Assembly (NCBI RefSeq): GCF_002743375.1
Contig: NZ_PDZC01000010.1
Location: 1-64,000 of the forward strand
Reading direction: 5' to 3'
DNA from: Sporosarcina sp. P34
GTDB taxonomy: Bacteria; Bacillota; Bacilli; Bacillales_A; Planococcaceae
Length of the DNA stretch: 64,000 nucleotides
The notes below the pieces were generated by a model, which was given only the letters and a program-made list of their open reading frames with translations, ran no database searches and was not told the DNA's origin. The position numbers and the translations under genes were made by a program. Positions within the stretch are counted from its first letter, which is position 1. The number at the start of each line of letters is the position of its first letter. Below are positions 1 to 9,726 of the stretch, piece after piece.

Positions 1-81
<81 letters not shown>

Positions 82-86
82 ATGCG

Positions 87-117
87 AAGCCATTCCCTTT
101 GGGGAGTGGCTTTTTTG
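87..117 (+). terminator. rRNA operon terminator
   Basis: A GC-rich hairpin (AGCCATTCC paired with GGGAGTGGCT) runs straight into a T-run. It ends the rRNA operon. Confidence 0.85.
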
Positions 118-192
118 TGTTTAATACTAAATATGGACTAAGTTCAGAGTTGAGTGATCGTCGATCTTGGTTAGGTGCCAATAAATCATGTT

Positions 193-540
193 AAGCGCTC
201 TATCGTCTTGCTTACCCGCTCAATGAAGCGTGCCATGCGCTCTATCGTTTCGCTAACCCGCTCAATGAATTTCGCTAAGCGCTCTATCGTCTCGCTAATC
301 CGCTCAATGAGTTGCGCTAAGCGCTCTATCGTCTTGCTAACCCGCTCAATGAGTTGCGCTAAGCGCTCTATCGTCTCGCTTACTCGCTCAATGAATTGCT
401 CTAAGCGCTCTATCATCCCGCTTACCCGCTCAATGAATTGCGCTAAGCGCTCTATCGTCTTGCTAACCCGCTCAATAAAGCGTGCCATGCGCTCTATCAT
501 CCCGCTTCCTCGCTCAAAGCATCCAGACAATCGCTCTATA
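193..540. repeat. 42-bp tandem repeat (eight copies plus a partial)
   Basis: Eight diverged 42-bp units follow each other, with a 12-base ninth fragment. Each unit is made of two related 21-bp halves beginning CGCTC. The period is a multiple of three, so two long open frames exist. The plus frame (175-693) reads a basic RSIVSLTRSMN-type repeat. The minus frame (186-530) reads a heptad, coiled-coil-like IERLAQFIERVSET-type repeat. Neither frame has a clear ribosome binding site: the plus frame would start at GTG 175, and the minus ATG at 530 lies inside the array. I therefore call a minisatellite rather than a gene, though a coding origin on the minus strand is possible. Bases 541-725 hold nothing I recognise. 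Confidence 0.85.
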
Positions 541-738
541 TCAATGGCAAGAATCCACTCATTAACCCATCAAGTGCACTATTCATCCCCCTTATTTGGC
601 TACACGATCTTTGTCATGCCTTCTATCCTTCTCGTCCACTCCACAAGCGTCTATCATAATCTACAATTTAAAAGACTTTCCTTGAGTTTTTAACTAAGGC
701 GCGATACGATTATCCTACTTGTTTAAAGGAGTGGTGCA

Positions 739-1266
739 ATGGTAATGATATTAATAATTTTCGCAATCAATATTGTCTATGTTACTTTCATGACAATACG
801 AATAATCCTGACACTGAAAGGCTATCGTTATATTGCTGCAACTGTGAGTATGATAGAGACGGTAATATACGTCATCGGACTTGGTTTAGTACTTGATAAT
901 CTAGATCAAATACAAAACTTGATTGCTTATGCGCTCGGGTATGGCATCGGGGTTATTATTGGTTCGAAAATTGAAGAACGTTTAGCACTTGGTTATATAA
1001 CGGTTAACGTGATAACGGCAGATATTGATAAGGAAATGCCCGCTGTGTTGCGACGGCTTGGATATGGCGTTACAGACTCGGCAGCTAATGGATTAAGTGG
1101 TTATCGTTCAACTATGCAAATTTTGACGCCTCGTAAATACGAAGTGCAACTGTATAAAACCATAACGGAACTAGATCCGAAAGCCTTTATTATATCGTAT
1201 GAACCTAAGTCGATACACGGTGGCTTTTGGGTGAAGAGTGTGAAAAGAGGCAAGTTATTCAAATGA
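739..1266 (+). CDS. yebE: YebE-like UPF0316 membrane protein (DUF5698/DUF2179)
   Basis: This 175-residue protein has hydrophobic segments at about residues 2-20, 35-52 and 62-80. A soluble C-terminal domain of the DUF2179 type follows (about 90-170: 'VNVITADID', '[10 protein letters not shown]', '[13 protein letters not shown]'). It matches the architecture of B. subtilis YebE, whose function is not established; DUF2179 may bind a nucleotide ligand. The ATG has AAAGGAG upstream at about 726-732. It overlaps the next gene by ATGA, so the two are translationally coupled. The same pair lies in front of the purine operon in B. subtilis. Confidence 0.85.
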   Translation: MVMILIIFAINIVYVTFMTIRIILTLKGYRYIAATVSMIETVIYVIGLGLVLDNLDQIQNLIAYALGYGIGVIIGSKIEERLALGYITVNVITADIDKEMPAVLRRLGYGVTDSAANGLSGYRSTMQILTPRKYEVQLYKTITELDPKAFIISYEPKSIHGGFWVKSVKRGKLFK

Positions 1267-1448
1267 GTAAACAAAAGATCTGGTTTGATAGAGAAGAAAA
1301 TGAAACGCTTGATGAATGTTTGGAAAGAATTCAAAGTTTGGGATATACCGTTGTTGCCAGAAGAGAGAAACCCCTATTTAAACAGGTTGGAGAAGAGTAT
1401 ATTCCAATTAGACAACAAACACAGTTTCAAGCTATCAAAAATAGCTAA
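1263..1448 (+). CDS. yebG: NETI motif-containing protein (YebG-like)
   Basis: This 61-residue protein shows the family signature [12 protein letters not shown] near the N terminus, followed by '[14 protein letters not shown]'. I chose ATG 1263 because it overlaps the yebE stop codon (ATGA) and has a purine-rich AAAAGAGG at a fitting distance. A longer GTG start at 1227 would lie inside yebE and has no better binding site. The function is unknown. The position between yebE and purE is conserved in Bacillus. Confidence 0.8.
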   Translation: MSKQKIWFDREENETLDECLERIQSLGYTVVARREKPLFKQVGEEYIPIRQQTQFQAIKNS

Positions 1449-1490
1449 TAACTGTCAAGGGAAAGAGAACTAGCGTTTAACCATTCATAT

Positions 1491-1551
1491 GTCAACTTAA
1501 AGACGAATGATTGTAAAAGACCTATAATGTAATGTTCGTCTTTTAGTTGAC
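1491..1551. promoter_or_regulatory. Inverted repeat with PurBox-like sites (candidate PurR operator)
   Basis: Two 17-bp arms (1491-1507 and 1535-1551) are complementary except for one position. They are AT-rich with a central CGAA/TTCG. The right arm read in reverse, AAAGACGAACATT, matches the published B. subtilis PurBox AWWWCCGAACWWT at 11 of 13 positions. The left arm matches at about 9 of 13. The spacing between boxes is 19, against 16-17 in B. subtilis. The right arm overlaps the -35 element of the pur promoter, which suits repression by PurR. A simple hairpin role cannot be excluded. Confidence 0.5.
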
Positions 1552-1578
1552 GGATTATGTATTAATTGATAATATAAT
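1547..1578 (+). promoter_or_regulatory. purE operon promoter
   Basis: A -35 TTGACG at 1547-1552 is followed 17 bases later by TAATAT (1570-1575), which overlaps TATAAT (1573-1578). Transcription would start near 1583, just upstream of the riboswitch. Confidence 0.6.
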
Positions 1579-1591
1579 AAGAGTAAATGAG

Positions 1592-1796
1592 TTCCCCGTA
1601 TATGCTGCAGAATTGGCTGTGGCGTTTCTACCAAGACACCGTAAATGTCTATACTATGTGGGAAAGCAATTTTTCTTGGATAATCATGGAGAATGGCTAA
1701 GTTACGATAGCTACGTATCCATATTGGTAAGGGTCCTTGAAAGTTCTGCTTTTTGTGCATGTGAAAAGTGGAGTTTTCAAGGACCTTTTTATTATT
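1592..1796 (+). promoter_or_regulatory. Purine (guanine-type) riboswitch with terminator platform
   Basis: The aptamer spans about 1592-1664. P2 is GCTGCAG/CTGTGGC around an AATTGG loop. The core GTTTCTACC and the P3 loop AGACA-CCGTAAA-TGTCT are exact purine-riboswitch hallmarks, and TACTATG follows with a C at the specificity position, so guanine or hypoxanthine is the likely ligand. Downstream, GGTCCTTGAAA (1732-1742) pairs with TTTTCAAGGACC (1774-1785) in front of a T-run, giving an intrinsic terminator (1731-1796). High guanine should stop transcription before purE. B. subtilis purE is known to have the same two-layer control. Confidence 0.92.
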
Positions 1797-1836
1797 TTAT
1801 ATTAAATCATGTTGTGCATGAAGGAGCGGATTAGAT

Positions 1837-2325
1837 TTGGAACCGAAGATTGGTATCATAATGGGCAGTAAGAGCGACTGGGAAACAATGAAACATGCAT
1901 GCGACATACTGGATGAACTAGGAGTTCCTTATGAAAAGAAAGTAGTGTCGGCCCACCGTACACCCGATTTCATGTTCGACTATGCGGAACAAGCGGAGAA
2001 GAAAGGATTATGCGCTATTATCGCAGGAGCAGGCGGAGCTGCCCATCTACCAGGAATGGTTGCAGCGAAAACGCTAGTTCCTGTTATTGGTGTGCCTGTG
2101 CAGTCTAAAGCATTGAATGGTATGGACTCGCTGTTATCCATCGTTCAAATGCCAGGAGGTGTACCTGTAGCGACTATGGCAATTGGTAAAGCGGGCGCTA
2201 CAAATGCAGGCCTCCTTGCGGCTCAAATGCTCTGTGCACAAGATGAAGTATTACGCAATAAACTGCAGCAAAGACGCGATGAAATGAAGCAAATCTCGCT
2301 AGAAAGCAGTGGTGAATTAAATTGA
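1837..2325 (+). CDS. purE: N5-carboxyaminoimidazole ribonucleotide mutase (PurE)
   Basis: PurE class I converts N5-CAIR to CAIR in purine synthesis, taking the product of PurK. The 162 residues include the N-terminal '[10 protein letters not shown]', the catalytic-histidine segment 'SAHRTPDFM' and the '[12 protein letters not shown]' loop typical of the family. The start is TTG 1837, preceded by AAGGAGCGG; no ATG gives the full N terminus. It is the first gene of the operon, directly behind the riboswitch terminator. The stop overlaps the purK start. Confidence 0.97.
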   Translation: MEPKIGIIMGSKSDWETMKHACDILDELGVPYEKKVVSAHRTPDFMFDYAEQAEKKGLCAIIAGAGGAAHLPGMVAAKTLVPVIGVPVQSKALNGMDSLLSIVQMPGGVPVATMAIGKAGATNAGLLAAQMLCAQDEVLRNKLQQRRDEMKQISLESSGELN

Positions 2326-3449
2326 AAATGATTCAACCAGGACAGACAATCGGTATCATCGGTGGAGGGCAATTGGGACGGATGATGGGACTTGCGGCCA
2401 AAGAGGCTGGTTTCAAGATTGCGGTCCTTGATCCAACAAAAAACTCTCCATGCGGACAGTTAGCTGATATCGAAATAGTGGCATCATATAATGATGAAGA
2501 GGCATTGAACGAATTAAGCCAAGTAAGTGATGTTATTACATTTGAATTTGAAAATATCGACTATGCAGGTTTGAAGCGACTGACAAAGAAAGCTTACGTA
2601 CCTCAAGGTGCTGAACTAGTCCGTATCACACAAAACCGTATCAATGAAAAGGCTGAAATTCAAGCAGCTGGAGTACAGGTTGCGCCTTACATAACCGCTG
2701 AAACATATAAAGAGTTAGAAGAGAAAATTGATGATCTTGGGTTCCCCTGTATCGTGAAAACTGCTTTTGGAGGCTATGACGGTAAAGGTCAAGTAAAGCT
2801 TGAATCGAAAGAACAAATTGAAAGTGCCAAAGATTTATTTACTCATTCTTCTTGTATAGCGGAGGCTTTTGTGCCATTTGAAAAAGAGATTTCCGTTATC
2901 ATTCAAAGAAATCCAGCAGGACAAACATATTGCCTGCCAATTGCTGAAAATATTCATAAAAATCATATTTTGCACGAATCGATTGTACCAGCACGAGTAG
3001 AACAAAGAGTTTTGGAGCAAGCAGAAATTGCTGCAAAGAAAATCGCAGGCCATTTAGAATTAATAGGAACACTAGCAGTTGAGATGTTCGTTCTGCCTGA
3101 CGGTGAAATCATGATTAATGAATTAGCACCGCGCCCGCATAACTCGGGTCACTATTCAATAGAGGCATGTAACATCTCACAATTCCATCAACACGTTCGT
3201 GCAGTCTGCGGTTGGCCGTTACGTGAGCCGAAGTTATGGGGGTCATCCATAATGGTGAATGTACTTGGGGAACATGTAGCACCGCTTCAAGAACGTATCG
3301 CGGACTATCCAGATTGGTCCATTCATTTATACGGCAAAGCAGAAGCAAAAGAAAAACGTAAAATGGGTCACGTGACGATTATGACAGAAAACTTTGAAAG
3401 AACTTTGCAAGAAATTGAGCAGTCTGGTATTTGGCAAGATATTAACTAA
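2322..3449 (+). CDS. purK: 5-(carboxyamino)imidazole ribonucleotide synthase (PurK)
   Basis: This 375-residue ATP-grasp enzyme makes N5-CAIR from AIR, ATP and bicarbonate. Visible features are the N-terminal 'GGGQLGRMM', the ATP-grasp segment 'GGYDGKGQ' and the C-terminal '[12 protein letters not shown]'. A TTG at 2322 overlaps the purE stop; ATG 2328 is an alternative. In B. subtilis purB and purC follow purK. Here purS comes after only 36 bases, so those two genes are absent from this operon. Confidence 0.97.
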   Translation: MKMIQPGQTIGIIGGGQLGRMMGLAAKEAGFKIAVLDPTKNSPCGQLADIEIVASYNDEEALNELSQVSDVITFEFENIDYAGLKRLTKKAYVPQGAELVRITQNRINEKAEIQAAGVQVAPYITAETYKELEEKIDDLGFPCIVKTAFGGYDGKGQVKLESKEQIESAKDLFTHSSCIAEAFVPFEKEISVIIQRNPAGQTYCLPIAENIHKNHILHESIVPARVEQRVLEQAEIAAKKIAGHLELIGTLAVEMFVLPDGEIMINELAPRPHNSGHYSIEACNISQFHQHVRAVCGWPLREPKLWGSSIMVNVLGEHVAPLQERIADYPDWSIHLYGKAEAKEKRKMGHVTIMTENFERTLQEIEQSGIWQDIN

Positions 3450-3485
3450 TAAAAACTATTATTTCCACTTTGGGAGGAACTGACA

Positions 3486-3740
3486 ATGACGAAAGTAACA
3501 ATTTATGTAACACTACGTGAAAGTGTTGTAGATCCACAAGGCATTGCGACAACTGAAGCACTTCAAAAGATGGGCTACGAAGACGTAAAAAGTGTACGAG
3601 TTGGGAAATTAATTGAATTAGAGCTTGATGGATCAGAACAGACAATCGAAGCACGCGTGAATGAAATGTGTAGCGATTTATTAATTAATAAAGTCATTGA
3701 AGATTACCGTTTTGAAATCGGGGAGGTTGCCAGCAAATGA
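3486..3740 (+). CDS. purS: Phosphoribosylformylglycinamidine synthase subunit PurS
   Basis: This small 84-residue subunit bridges PurL and PurQ in the three-part FGAM synthase of Bacillus. The sequence begins 'MTKVTIYVTLRESVVDPQG', the family hallmark, and has 'VRVGKLIELEL' and 'NKVIEDYRFEI'. GGGAGG lies just upstream of the ATG. It overlaps purQ by four bases (ATGA), which couples the two. PurS is ordinary here, in contrast to PurQ. Confidence 0.96.
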   Translation: MTKVTIYVTLRESVVDPQGIATTEALQKMGYEDVKSVRVGKLIELELDGSEQTIEARVNEMCSDLLINKVIEDYRFEIGEVASK

Positions 3741-4420
3741 AGTTCGCCGTTCTAGTATTCCCAGGTCTTACTTGTGATCTTGATATGTACCATGCAATTG
3801 AGGAAACAGTAAAGCAAGATGTTGAATACGTTTGGCATACAGAAGCCGACCAACTCGATTCATTCGATGCGGTTCTATTACCAACAGGCACTTCATACGG
3901 CAACTACTTGCGTCCGGGTGCATTGGCGAAGAGTTCACCTGCTTGTAAACAATTACAAGCGTTTGCTGAATCAGGTAAATTAGTTCTTGGCGTAGGTAAT
4001 GGTTTTCATATCTTAGTAGAAGCAGGCATTCTCCCAGGTGGATTCTTACGTAATCAAAACTTGAAATTCCGTTCAGCCCTAGAAATAGTACGGGTGGAAA
4101 ATAATAATACAGCCTTTACTAAAGACTATACACAAGGTCAAATGCTCACATTGCCAGTTGCTAATGAATTTGGTAACTACTATGCGGACGATCAGACTGT
4201 GGAAAAACTAAAAAGCAATAATCAAATTGTCTTCACATATGGGGATGAAAATATAGATGGTAGCACAGAAGCTATCGCGGGTATCACAAATGAAAGAGGC
4301 AATGTTCTTGGTATGATGCCACTACCTGAACGTGCAGTAGAAGCAATCATCGGTGGAACAGATGGAACAGCTTTATTCCAATCAATCATGAACAGTCGGG
4401 GTGAACAGCATGTCAATTAA
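3737..4420 (+). CDS. purQ: FGAM synthase subunit PurQ with degenerate glutaminase triad
   Basis: By position, length (227 residues) and overall similarity this is PurQ, the class I glutaminase subunit that feeds ammonia to PurL. The active site is not normal. The nucleophile-elbow Cys (GVCNGFQIL in B. subtilis) is Gly87 here (GVGNGFHIL, codon GGT 3995-3997). The triad His in MMPHPERA is Leu196 (MMPLPERA, codon CTA 4322-4324); only Glu198 remains. The oxyanion segment PGGFSYGDYLR reads [11 protein letters not shown], and PVAHGEG reads PVANEFG. The frame is intact, and the C-terminal [11 protein letters not shown] and many surface segments are conserved, so the protein is made but should not hydrolyse glutamine. 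It may serve only as a structural partner while PurL uses free ammonia. Confidence 0.93.
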   Translation: MKFAVLVFPGLTCDLDMYHAIEETVKQDVEYVWHTEADQLDSFDAVLLPTGTSYGNYLRPGALAKSSPACKQLQAFAESGKLVLGVGNGFHILVEAGILPGGFLRNQNLKFRSALEIVRVENNNTAFTKDYTQGQMLTLPVANEFGNYYADDQTVEKLKSNNQIVFTYGDENIDGSTEAIAGITNERGNVLGMMPLPERAVEAIIGGTDGTALFQSIMNSRGEQHVN

Positions 4421-6641
4421 TCACGAACCTACAGCGGAGCAAATTAAAGAAAATCGTCTATATCTCCAAATGGGCATGACGGATGCAGAATATGAACGTG
4501 CAGTAGAAAAACTTGGACGTATTCCGAATTATGTGGAAACAGGTTTATTTTCAGCTATGTGGTCGGAGCACTGTTCATATAAAAGCTCAAAATCTGTATT
4601 ACGCAGATTTCCTACTGAAGGTGCACGTGTACTACAGGGACCAGGTGAAGGTGCTGGAATTGTAGACATCGGTGACAACCAAGCGGCTGTTTTTAAAATG
4701 GAGTCCCATAACTCACCATCTGCAATCGAGCCTTTCATTGGTGCAGCAACAGGTGCTGGCGGGATCATTCGGGACGTATTTTCTATGGGTGCACGTCCAG
4801 TAGCGTTAGTAAATTCACTTCGTTTCGGAGATTTAACAGAACCTCGAGATAGATTTTTGTTTGAAGAAGCAGTTGCTGGAATTGCAAGTTACGGTAATGC
4901 AATGGGAATCCCAACAGTAGCCGGTGAAGTCCAGTTCGATCAGTGTTATTCAAAGCGTCCACTAGTCAATGCAATGGCAGTCGGTTTGTTGAATCATGAA
5001 GATATTCAAAAAGGTGTTGCGGCTGGTATTGGCAACACAGTGATATACGCAGGTGCTACAACAGGACGTGACGGAATTCACGGGGCCACCATGTCTTCTT
5101 CTGAATTATCTATTGAAGAAGAGCAAGAACTTCCGGTAATGCAGGCAGGAGATCCATTCATTGAAAAGTTATTGATGGAGGCTTGCCTAGAACTAGTTCA
5201 ATCCGATGCGTTGATCGGTATTCAAGATATGGGTGCAGCGGGTCTAACTTCATCAGCAGCAGAAATGGCTTCAAAAGCGGGCTATGGCGTGGAATTGAAC
5301 TTAGACCTTGTACCACAGCGTGAAGAGAATATGACAGCGTATGAAATGATGTTGTCAGAATCTCAGGAACGTATGTTGATCGTGGTGAAAAAGGGTCGGG
5401 AAGAGGAAGTAATTGCACTCTTCACAAAGTACGGAATTACTGCAGCGACAATTGGACATGTAACAGATGACAAAATGCTTCGTTTGCTTCATAAAGGTGA
5501 AGTTGCAGCAGAAGTTTCGGCAGATCTACTAGCTGAAGATGCACCGAGCTATCAGAAAGAATCTAAAGAACCTGCATCATTTGCGAAAAACCAAGCGATT
5601 GAAAATAAAGAACCACAAGTAACGAACTTAAAAGAAACTTTACTCGACTTATTGCAACGGCCTACGATTGCATCTAAAGAGTGGGTATATAATCAGTTCG
5701 ACACAGGTGCAAGAACGAATACAGTTTTAGCACCAGGGGCATCTGCAGGTGTGATCCGTGTTAGAGGAACAAACAAGGGGATTGCGATGACAGCGGATTG
5801 TAACTCTCGATTCATTTATTTGGATCCAGAAGTTGGTGGTAAGATTGCGGTAGCTGAAGCTGCACGTAACCTTGTATGTTCAGGAGCAGAACCAATCGCT
5901 TTGACTGACTGCTTGAATTTCGGTAGCCCGGACAAGCCAGAAGTATTCTGGCAGTTGGAAAAATCAGCGGACGGTATTTCGGAAGCATGTCGTAAATTAA
6001 ATGCACCGGTCATTGGGGGTAACGTATCTCTTTCCAATGAAGTAAACGGTGTGCCAATCTATCCAACACCAACAATCGGTTTGGTAGGAATCGTCCATGA
6101 TTTAGGTCAAGTGACAACGCCTGGTTTCAAACAAGCTGGAGATGCGATCTATTTGATCGGTCAAACAGAAACAGAATTTGGCGGCAGCGAGTTGCAACAA
6201 ATGATCGAAGGCAAGATCTTCGGTAAATCACCTGCAATTGATTTAGACATAGAGGCAACTCGTCAACAACAGCTTCTTGGGGCAATCCAAGCTGGAATCA
6301 TCCAATCGGCCGATGATTTGTCAGAAGGTGGATTTGCAGTAGCGCTTTGTGAAGGTACATTTGGTTCACCAGGTTTGGGTGCTGACGTAACAGTGGAAGG
6401 CTCAGCAATCACTGCGTTATTCAGTGAAACACAGTCACGTTTCTTGGTTACTGTACAAGCTGATCAAGTAGCCGCATTTGAAGAGAAAGTTCAAGATGCT
6501 GTGAAAATAGGAACAGTAACAGATGGCGAAGAAATCGTCATCAAAGACGCAGAGGGAACTGTCTTAGTAGAAGGGACGGTAGAAGAATTCCAAACTGCTT
6601 GGAAAGGGGCAATAGCATGCTTGCTGAACTCAGAGGACTAA
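4410..6641 (+). CDS. purL: Phosphoribosylformylglycinamidine synthase, large subunit (PurL)
   Basis: PurL is the ATP-dependent synthetase subunit that converts FGAR to FGAM. The protein has 743 residues, the usual length of the small (Bacillus) form. It holds '[12 protein letters not shown]' with the catalytic His, '[13 protein letters not shown]', 'TGRDGIHGA' and the second-half 'GGNVSLSNE' and '[11 protein letters not shown]'. I chose ATG 4410, which has GGGGTGA upstream and overlaps the purQ stop; a GTG at 4401 is possible. The end overlaps purF by 25 bases. Confidence 0.97.
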   Translation: MSINHEPTAEQIKENRLYLQMGMTDAEYERAVEKLGRIPNYVETGLFSAMWSEHCSYKSSKSVLRRFPTEGARVLQGPGEGAGIVDIGDNQAAVFKMESHNSPSAIEPFIGAATGAGGIIRDVFSMGARPVALVNSLRFGDLTEPRDRFLFEEAVAGIASYGNAMGIPTVAGEVQFDQCYSKRPLVNAMAVGLLNHEDIQKGVAAGIGNTVIYAGATTGRDGIHGATMSSSELSIEEEQELPVMQAGDPFIEKLLMEACLELVQSDALIGIQDMGAAGLTSSAAEMASKAGYGVELNLDLVPQREENMTAYEMMLSESQERMLIVVKKGREEEVIALFTKYGITAATIGHVTDDKMLRLLHKGEVAAEVSADLLAEDAPSYQKESKEPASFAKNQAIENKEPQVTNLKETLLDLLQRPTIASKEWVYNQFDTGARTNTVLAPGASAGVIRVRGTNKGIAMTADCNSRFIYLDPEVGGKIAVAEAARNLVCSGAEPIALTDCLNFGSPDKPEVFWQLEKSADGISEACRKLNAPVIGGNVSLSNEVNGVPIYPTPTIGLVGIVHDLGQVTTPGFKQAGDAIYLIGQTETEFGGSELQQMIEGKIFGKSPAIDLDIEATRQQQLLGAIQAGIIQSADDLSEGGFAVALCEGTFGSPGLGADVTVEGSAITALFSETQSRFLVTVQADQVAAFEEKVQDAVKIGTVTDGEEIVIKDAEGTVLVEGTVEEFQTAWKGAIACLLNSED

Positions 6642-8041
6642 ACGAAGAGTGCGGCGTATTTGGGATATGGGGACATGACGATGCAGCACAACTTAGCTAT
6701 TATGCATTGCATGCTCTTCAGCATCGTGGACAAGAGGGGGCTGGTATCGTCGTAAAAGGCGATAATGGCCTCCATGCAGTTAAAGGTGAAGGCCTGGTCA
6801 ATGAAGTGTTCTCAGGTGAAAAGTTGGACTCGCTTGAAGGACGAGGCGCAATTGGGCAAGTTCGTTATACGACAAAAGACGGCCGTGGTATAGAAAATGT
6901 ACAACCACTTGTCTTTCGTTCCACAACGGGTAGCTTGGCGATTGCGCATAATGGGAACTTGATCAATGCGACAGATTTGAAAGAACATTTGGAGCGGCAA
7001 GGTAGCATCTTCCAAAGTACATCCGACACAGAAGTACTCGCTCACTTGATCAAACGTAGCAGTGGTTCACGTAATCATCGTGACCGGGTGAAGAAGGCGC
7101 TAGCTATTTTAAAAGGTGCATTTGCATTTGTTTTAATGACAGATGAAGGGTTGATGGTGGCGCAAGATCCAAATGGTATGCGTCCATTATCTTTGGGGAA
7201 AATTGGTGATGCATGGGTCGTTGCTTCAGAAACTTGTGCATTTGAAATTATCGGTGCTGAATATGTTCGTTCTGTGGAACCAGGTGAATTGCTAATCATC
7301 AATGATAATGGATTAGTGTCTGAGCGTTTTGCAGAACCGGCAGACAACGCGATGTGTTCTATGGAGTATGTCTATTTCTCTCGTCCTGATTCAGATATCG
7401 ATGGTATCAATATTCATGCCGCGCGTAAACGTTGTGGTAAACAACTGGCGCGTGAAGTACAAATCAGTGCAGATGTCGTCACTGGAGTTCCGGATTCTAG
7501 TATTTCAGCAGCTATAGGATTCTCTGAACAAAGCGGGATTCCATATGAATTAGGATTAATCAAAAACCGCTATGTTGGCCGAACGTTTATCCAGCCATCT
7601 CAAGCATTACGTGAAAAAGGCGTAAAAATGAAACTGTCACCTGTACATCAGGTCGTTTATGGTAAGCGTGTGGTTATGGTCGATGATTCAATTGTTCGTG
7701 GAACGACATCTAAACGAATAGTCTCCATGCTTCGCGATGCAGGAGCAAAAGAAATACATGTCGTCATTGCTTCACCGCCATTAATCGCGCCGTGTTATTA
7801 CGGAGTAGATATTAGTTCAGATTCAGAATTGCTTGCGACAGGTCGTACTATAGATGAAATGCGCGATGAGATTGGTGCAGATTCCCTATCATTCCTATCA
7901 ATAGAGGGAATGTTGGAAGCGAACGGCCGGTCATCTGAAATGAAAAACTGCGGACAATGCTTGGCTTGTTTCACGGGTGAGTATCCAACAGAGATTTATT
8001 CGGATACGGCAATGCCGCATGAAAAAGAAATCGTACGATAG
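6617..8041 (+). CDS. purF: Amidophosphoribosyltransferase (PurF)
   Basis: PurF makes phosphoribosylamine from PRPP and glutamine, the committed step. Of 474 residues, the first eleven form a propeptide before catalytic Cys12 ('[11 protein letters not shown]'). The PRPP loop '[14 protein letters not shown]' and the iron-sulfur cysteines ('AMCSMEY', 'APCYYG', 'NCGQCLAC') are present. ATG 6617 fits the family N terminus and has AAAGGGGC upstream. One oddity: the glutamine loop, normally GHVRYATAGGGGYEN in B. subtilis, reads [15 protein letters not shown] at residues 80-93. Arg83, Asn112 and Gly113 are kept, so activity is likely but glutamine handling may differ. Confidence 0.97.
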   Translation: MLAELRGLNEECGVFGIWGHDDAAQLSYYALHALQHRGQEGAGIVVKGDNGLHAVKGEGLVNEVFSGEKLDSLEGRGAIGQVRYTTKDGRGIENVQPLVFRSTTGSLAIAHNGNLINATDLKEHLERQGSIFQSTSDTEVLAHLIKRSSGSRNHRDRVKKALAILKGAFAFVLMTDEGLMVAQDPNGMRPLSLGKIGDAWVVASETCAFEIIGAEYVRSVEPGELLIINDNGLVSERFAEPADNAMCSMEYVYFSRPDSDIDGINIHAARKRCGKQLAREVQISADVVTGVPDSSISAAIGFSEQSGIPYELGLIKNRYVGRTFIQPSQALREKGVKMKLSPVHQVVYGKRVVMVDDSIVRGTTSKRIVSMLRDAGAKEIHVVIASPPLIAPCYYGVDISSDSELLATGRTIDEMRDEIGADSLSFLSIEGMLEANGRSSEMKNCGQCLACFTGEYPTEIYSDTAMPHEKEIVR

Positions 8042-8052
8042 GAGGCCTTTCC

Positions 8053-9108
8053 ATGTCGAAGGCATATGAAAAAGCGGGAGTAAATATTGAAGCTGGCTAT
8101 GAGTCAGTTGAACGCATGAAATCTCACGTAGCACGAACATCTCGTAAAGGGGTAGCAGGTGCATTTGGTGGATTTGGTGGAATGTTCGATTTATCTGCAC
8201 TCGAATATAAAGAACCAGTACTAATTTCTGGTACAGACGGTGTTGGCACGAAGTTGAAATTGGCTTTCATGGCGGACCGTCATGACACAATTGGAATAGA
8301 CTGTGTCGCAATGTGTGTAAATGATATCGTAGCGCAAGGTGCTGAGCCTCTCTATTTCCTTGATTATGTGGCATTAGGTAAAGCAGTTCCTGAAAAAGTG
8401 GAAGCAATCGTCAAAGGTGTAGCGGATGGTTGTGTACAATCGGGTGCAGCATTGATAGGTGGAGAAACGGCTGAAATGCCAGGACTTTACGAAGAAGATG
8501 AATACGATTTGGCTGGTTTTGCCGTAGGAGCTTGTGAAAAGAGCAATCTTGTTACGGGCGACCGTGTGCAAGCAGGAGACGTACTAGTTGGAATCGCATC
8601 GAGCGGTATTCACTCGAACGGCTACTCTTTAGTACGCCATATTGTATTCGAACAATTGGGCGCAGATATTAACGGCACGATTGCTGGCTATGAAGACCTT
8701 GGCACAGTAGCTGATGCATTGTTAAAGCCAACTAAGATTTACGCAAAGCCGGTACTTGAAATGCACCAACAGCTTGACGTACACGCTATGGGGCATATTA
8801 CAGGTGGTGGATTCTTCGAAAATCTTCCACGTATGTTCTCTGAAGAATTTGGAGTAGAAGTAGATCTAGGTGCTTGGCCAGTGCTTCCTGTATTCCACAT
8901 GTTGAAAGAAAAAGGCAAATTAACAGATCGTGATTTATATAGCGTATTCAACATGGGTGTTGGGTTCGTTGTAGCCTTGCCGGAAGCAGAAGCTGAAAAA
9001 GCAATTGAAATCGCTCAAGCACACGGTGAAGAAGCGTATGTAATCGGACGTGTTACGAAGCAAGCAGGCGTAACATTTAACGGTGAGCATGACGGGACAT
9101 TGTCATAA
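8053..9108 (+). CDS. purM: Phosphoribosylformylglycinamidine cyclo-ligase (PurM)
   Basis: PurM closes the imidazole ring, turning FGAM into AIR with ATP. The 351 residues show '[14 protein letters not shown]', '[16 protein letters not shown]', '[11 protein letters not shown]' and '[15 protein letters not shown]', all core signatures of the family. The ATG has an AGGAGG (8041-8046) a few bases upstream. It follows purF by 11 bases, and its stop TAATG overlaps the purN start. Confidence 0.97.
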   Translation: MSKAYEKAGVNIEAGYESVERMKSHVARTSRKGVAGAFGGFGGMFDLSALEYKEPVLISGTDGVGTKLKLAFMADRHDTIGIDCVAMCVNDIVAQGAEPLYFLDYVALGKAVPEKVEAIVKGVADGCVQSGAALIGGETAEMPGLYEEDEYDLAGFAVGACEKSNLVTGDRVQAGDVLVGIASSGIHSNGYSLVRHIVFEQLGADINGTIAGYEDLGTVADALLKPTKIYAKPVLEMHQQLDVHAMGHITGGGFFENLPRMFSEEFGVEVDLGAWPVLPVFHMLKEKGKLTDRDLYSVFNMGVGFVVALPEAEAEKAIEIAQAHGEEAYVIGRVTKQAGVTFNGEHDGTLS

Positions 9109-9677
9109 TGAATAAAGTGAAGATCGCAGTATTTGCCTCAGGAAGCGGTAGTAACTTTGCCGCTTTGGCAGAGGCTTGTAAAGCGGAGCGAATTCCAGCT
9201 GAAATCGTTTTGATGGTGACAGATAAACCAGATGCTTTCGTCAATGAACGAGCGAATGAAAAAGGTATTTCAATTGCAGCCATTCGTCCTCGTGACTTCG
9301 AAACGAAAGAAGCATATGAACAAGCAATCCTCAAAGAATTACAAGAAGCACAAGTGGAGTGGCTAATATTAGCTGGCTATATGCGATTGATCGGTCCAGT
9401 TTTATTGGACGCATATCCTGAACGCATCATCAATATCCATCCATCGCTGTTGCCTTCATTCCCAGGTAAGGATGCAATTGGACAAGCAGTAGATGCTGGC
9501 GTTAAAGTTACTGGTGTCACAGTCCATCTGGTAGACGAGGGGATGGATACGGGCCCGATTTTAGCGCAACGCGCAGTGGATGTTGTCGATGGGGATGCCG
9601 AGCAGACCGCTTTAGCGATCCATGCCGTGGAACATGAATTATATGTAGCGACATTGCAAAACGTATTTAAAAATTGA
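9108..9677 (+). CDS. purN: Phosphoribosylglycinamide formyltransferase (PurN)
   Basis: PurN transfers a formyl group from 10-formyl-THF to GAR. The 189 residues have 'FASGSGSNF' at the N terminus, the catalytic '[12 protein letters not shown]' (Asn and His) and 'DEGMDTGPI' (Asp), so all three catalytic residues are present. The start overlaps the purM stop. The gene is followed by an intrinsic-type hairpin before purH, which is unusual for a position inside the operon. Confidence 0.97.
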   Translation: MNKVKIAVFASGSGSNFAALAEACKAERIPAEIVLMVTDKPDAFVNERANEKGISIAAIRPRDFETKEAYEQAILKELQEAQVEWLILAGYMRLIGPVLLDAYPERIINIHPSLLPSFPGKDAIGQAVDAGVKVTGVTVHLVDEGMDTGPILAQRAVDVVDGDAEQTALAIHAVEHELYVATLQNVFKN

Positions 9678-9679
9678 TG

Positions 9680-9706
9680 AGCCTGTTGAGATGACAGGCT
9701 TTTTTT
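9680..9706 (+). terminator. Intra-operon terminator-like hairpin between purN and purH
   Basis: AGCCTGT (9680-9686) pairs with ACAGGCT (9694-9700), followed by a T-run. purH and purD continue only 20 bases later without an obvious new promoter. Partial termination could lower purH and purD output. Confidence 0.7.
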
Positions 9707-9726
9707 ATAAACTGGAGGGAATTCCT

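Noticed and set aside
186-530. Minus-strand coiled-coil frame over the same repeat
   Set aside because: It has no binding site or promoter; kept as a finding, not a gene.
193-540. Possible CRISPR array
   Set aside because: The units have no constant repeat with unique spacers; each whole 42-bp unit is diverged and is itself a duplicated 21-mer.
175-693. 172-codon open frame on the plus strand over the tandem repeat
   Set aside because: It starts with GTG without a binding site and is explained by the multiple-of-three repeat period; no non-repeat domain follows.
1547-1834. 95-codon frame between the NETI gene and purE
   Set aside because: It lies on the riboswitch and terminator and has no protein-like features.
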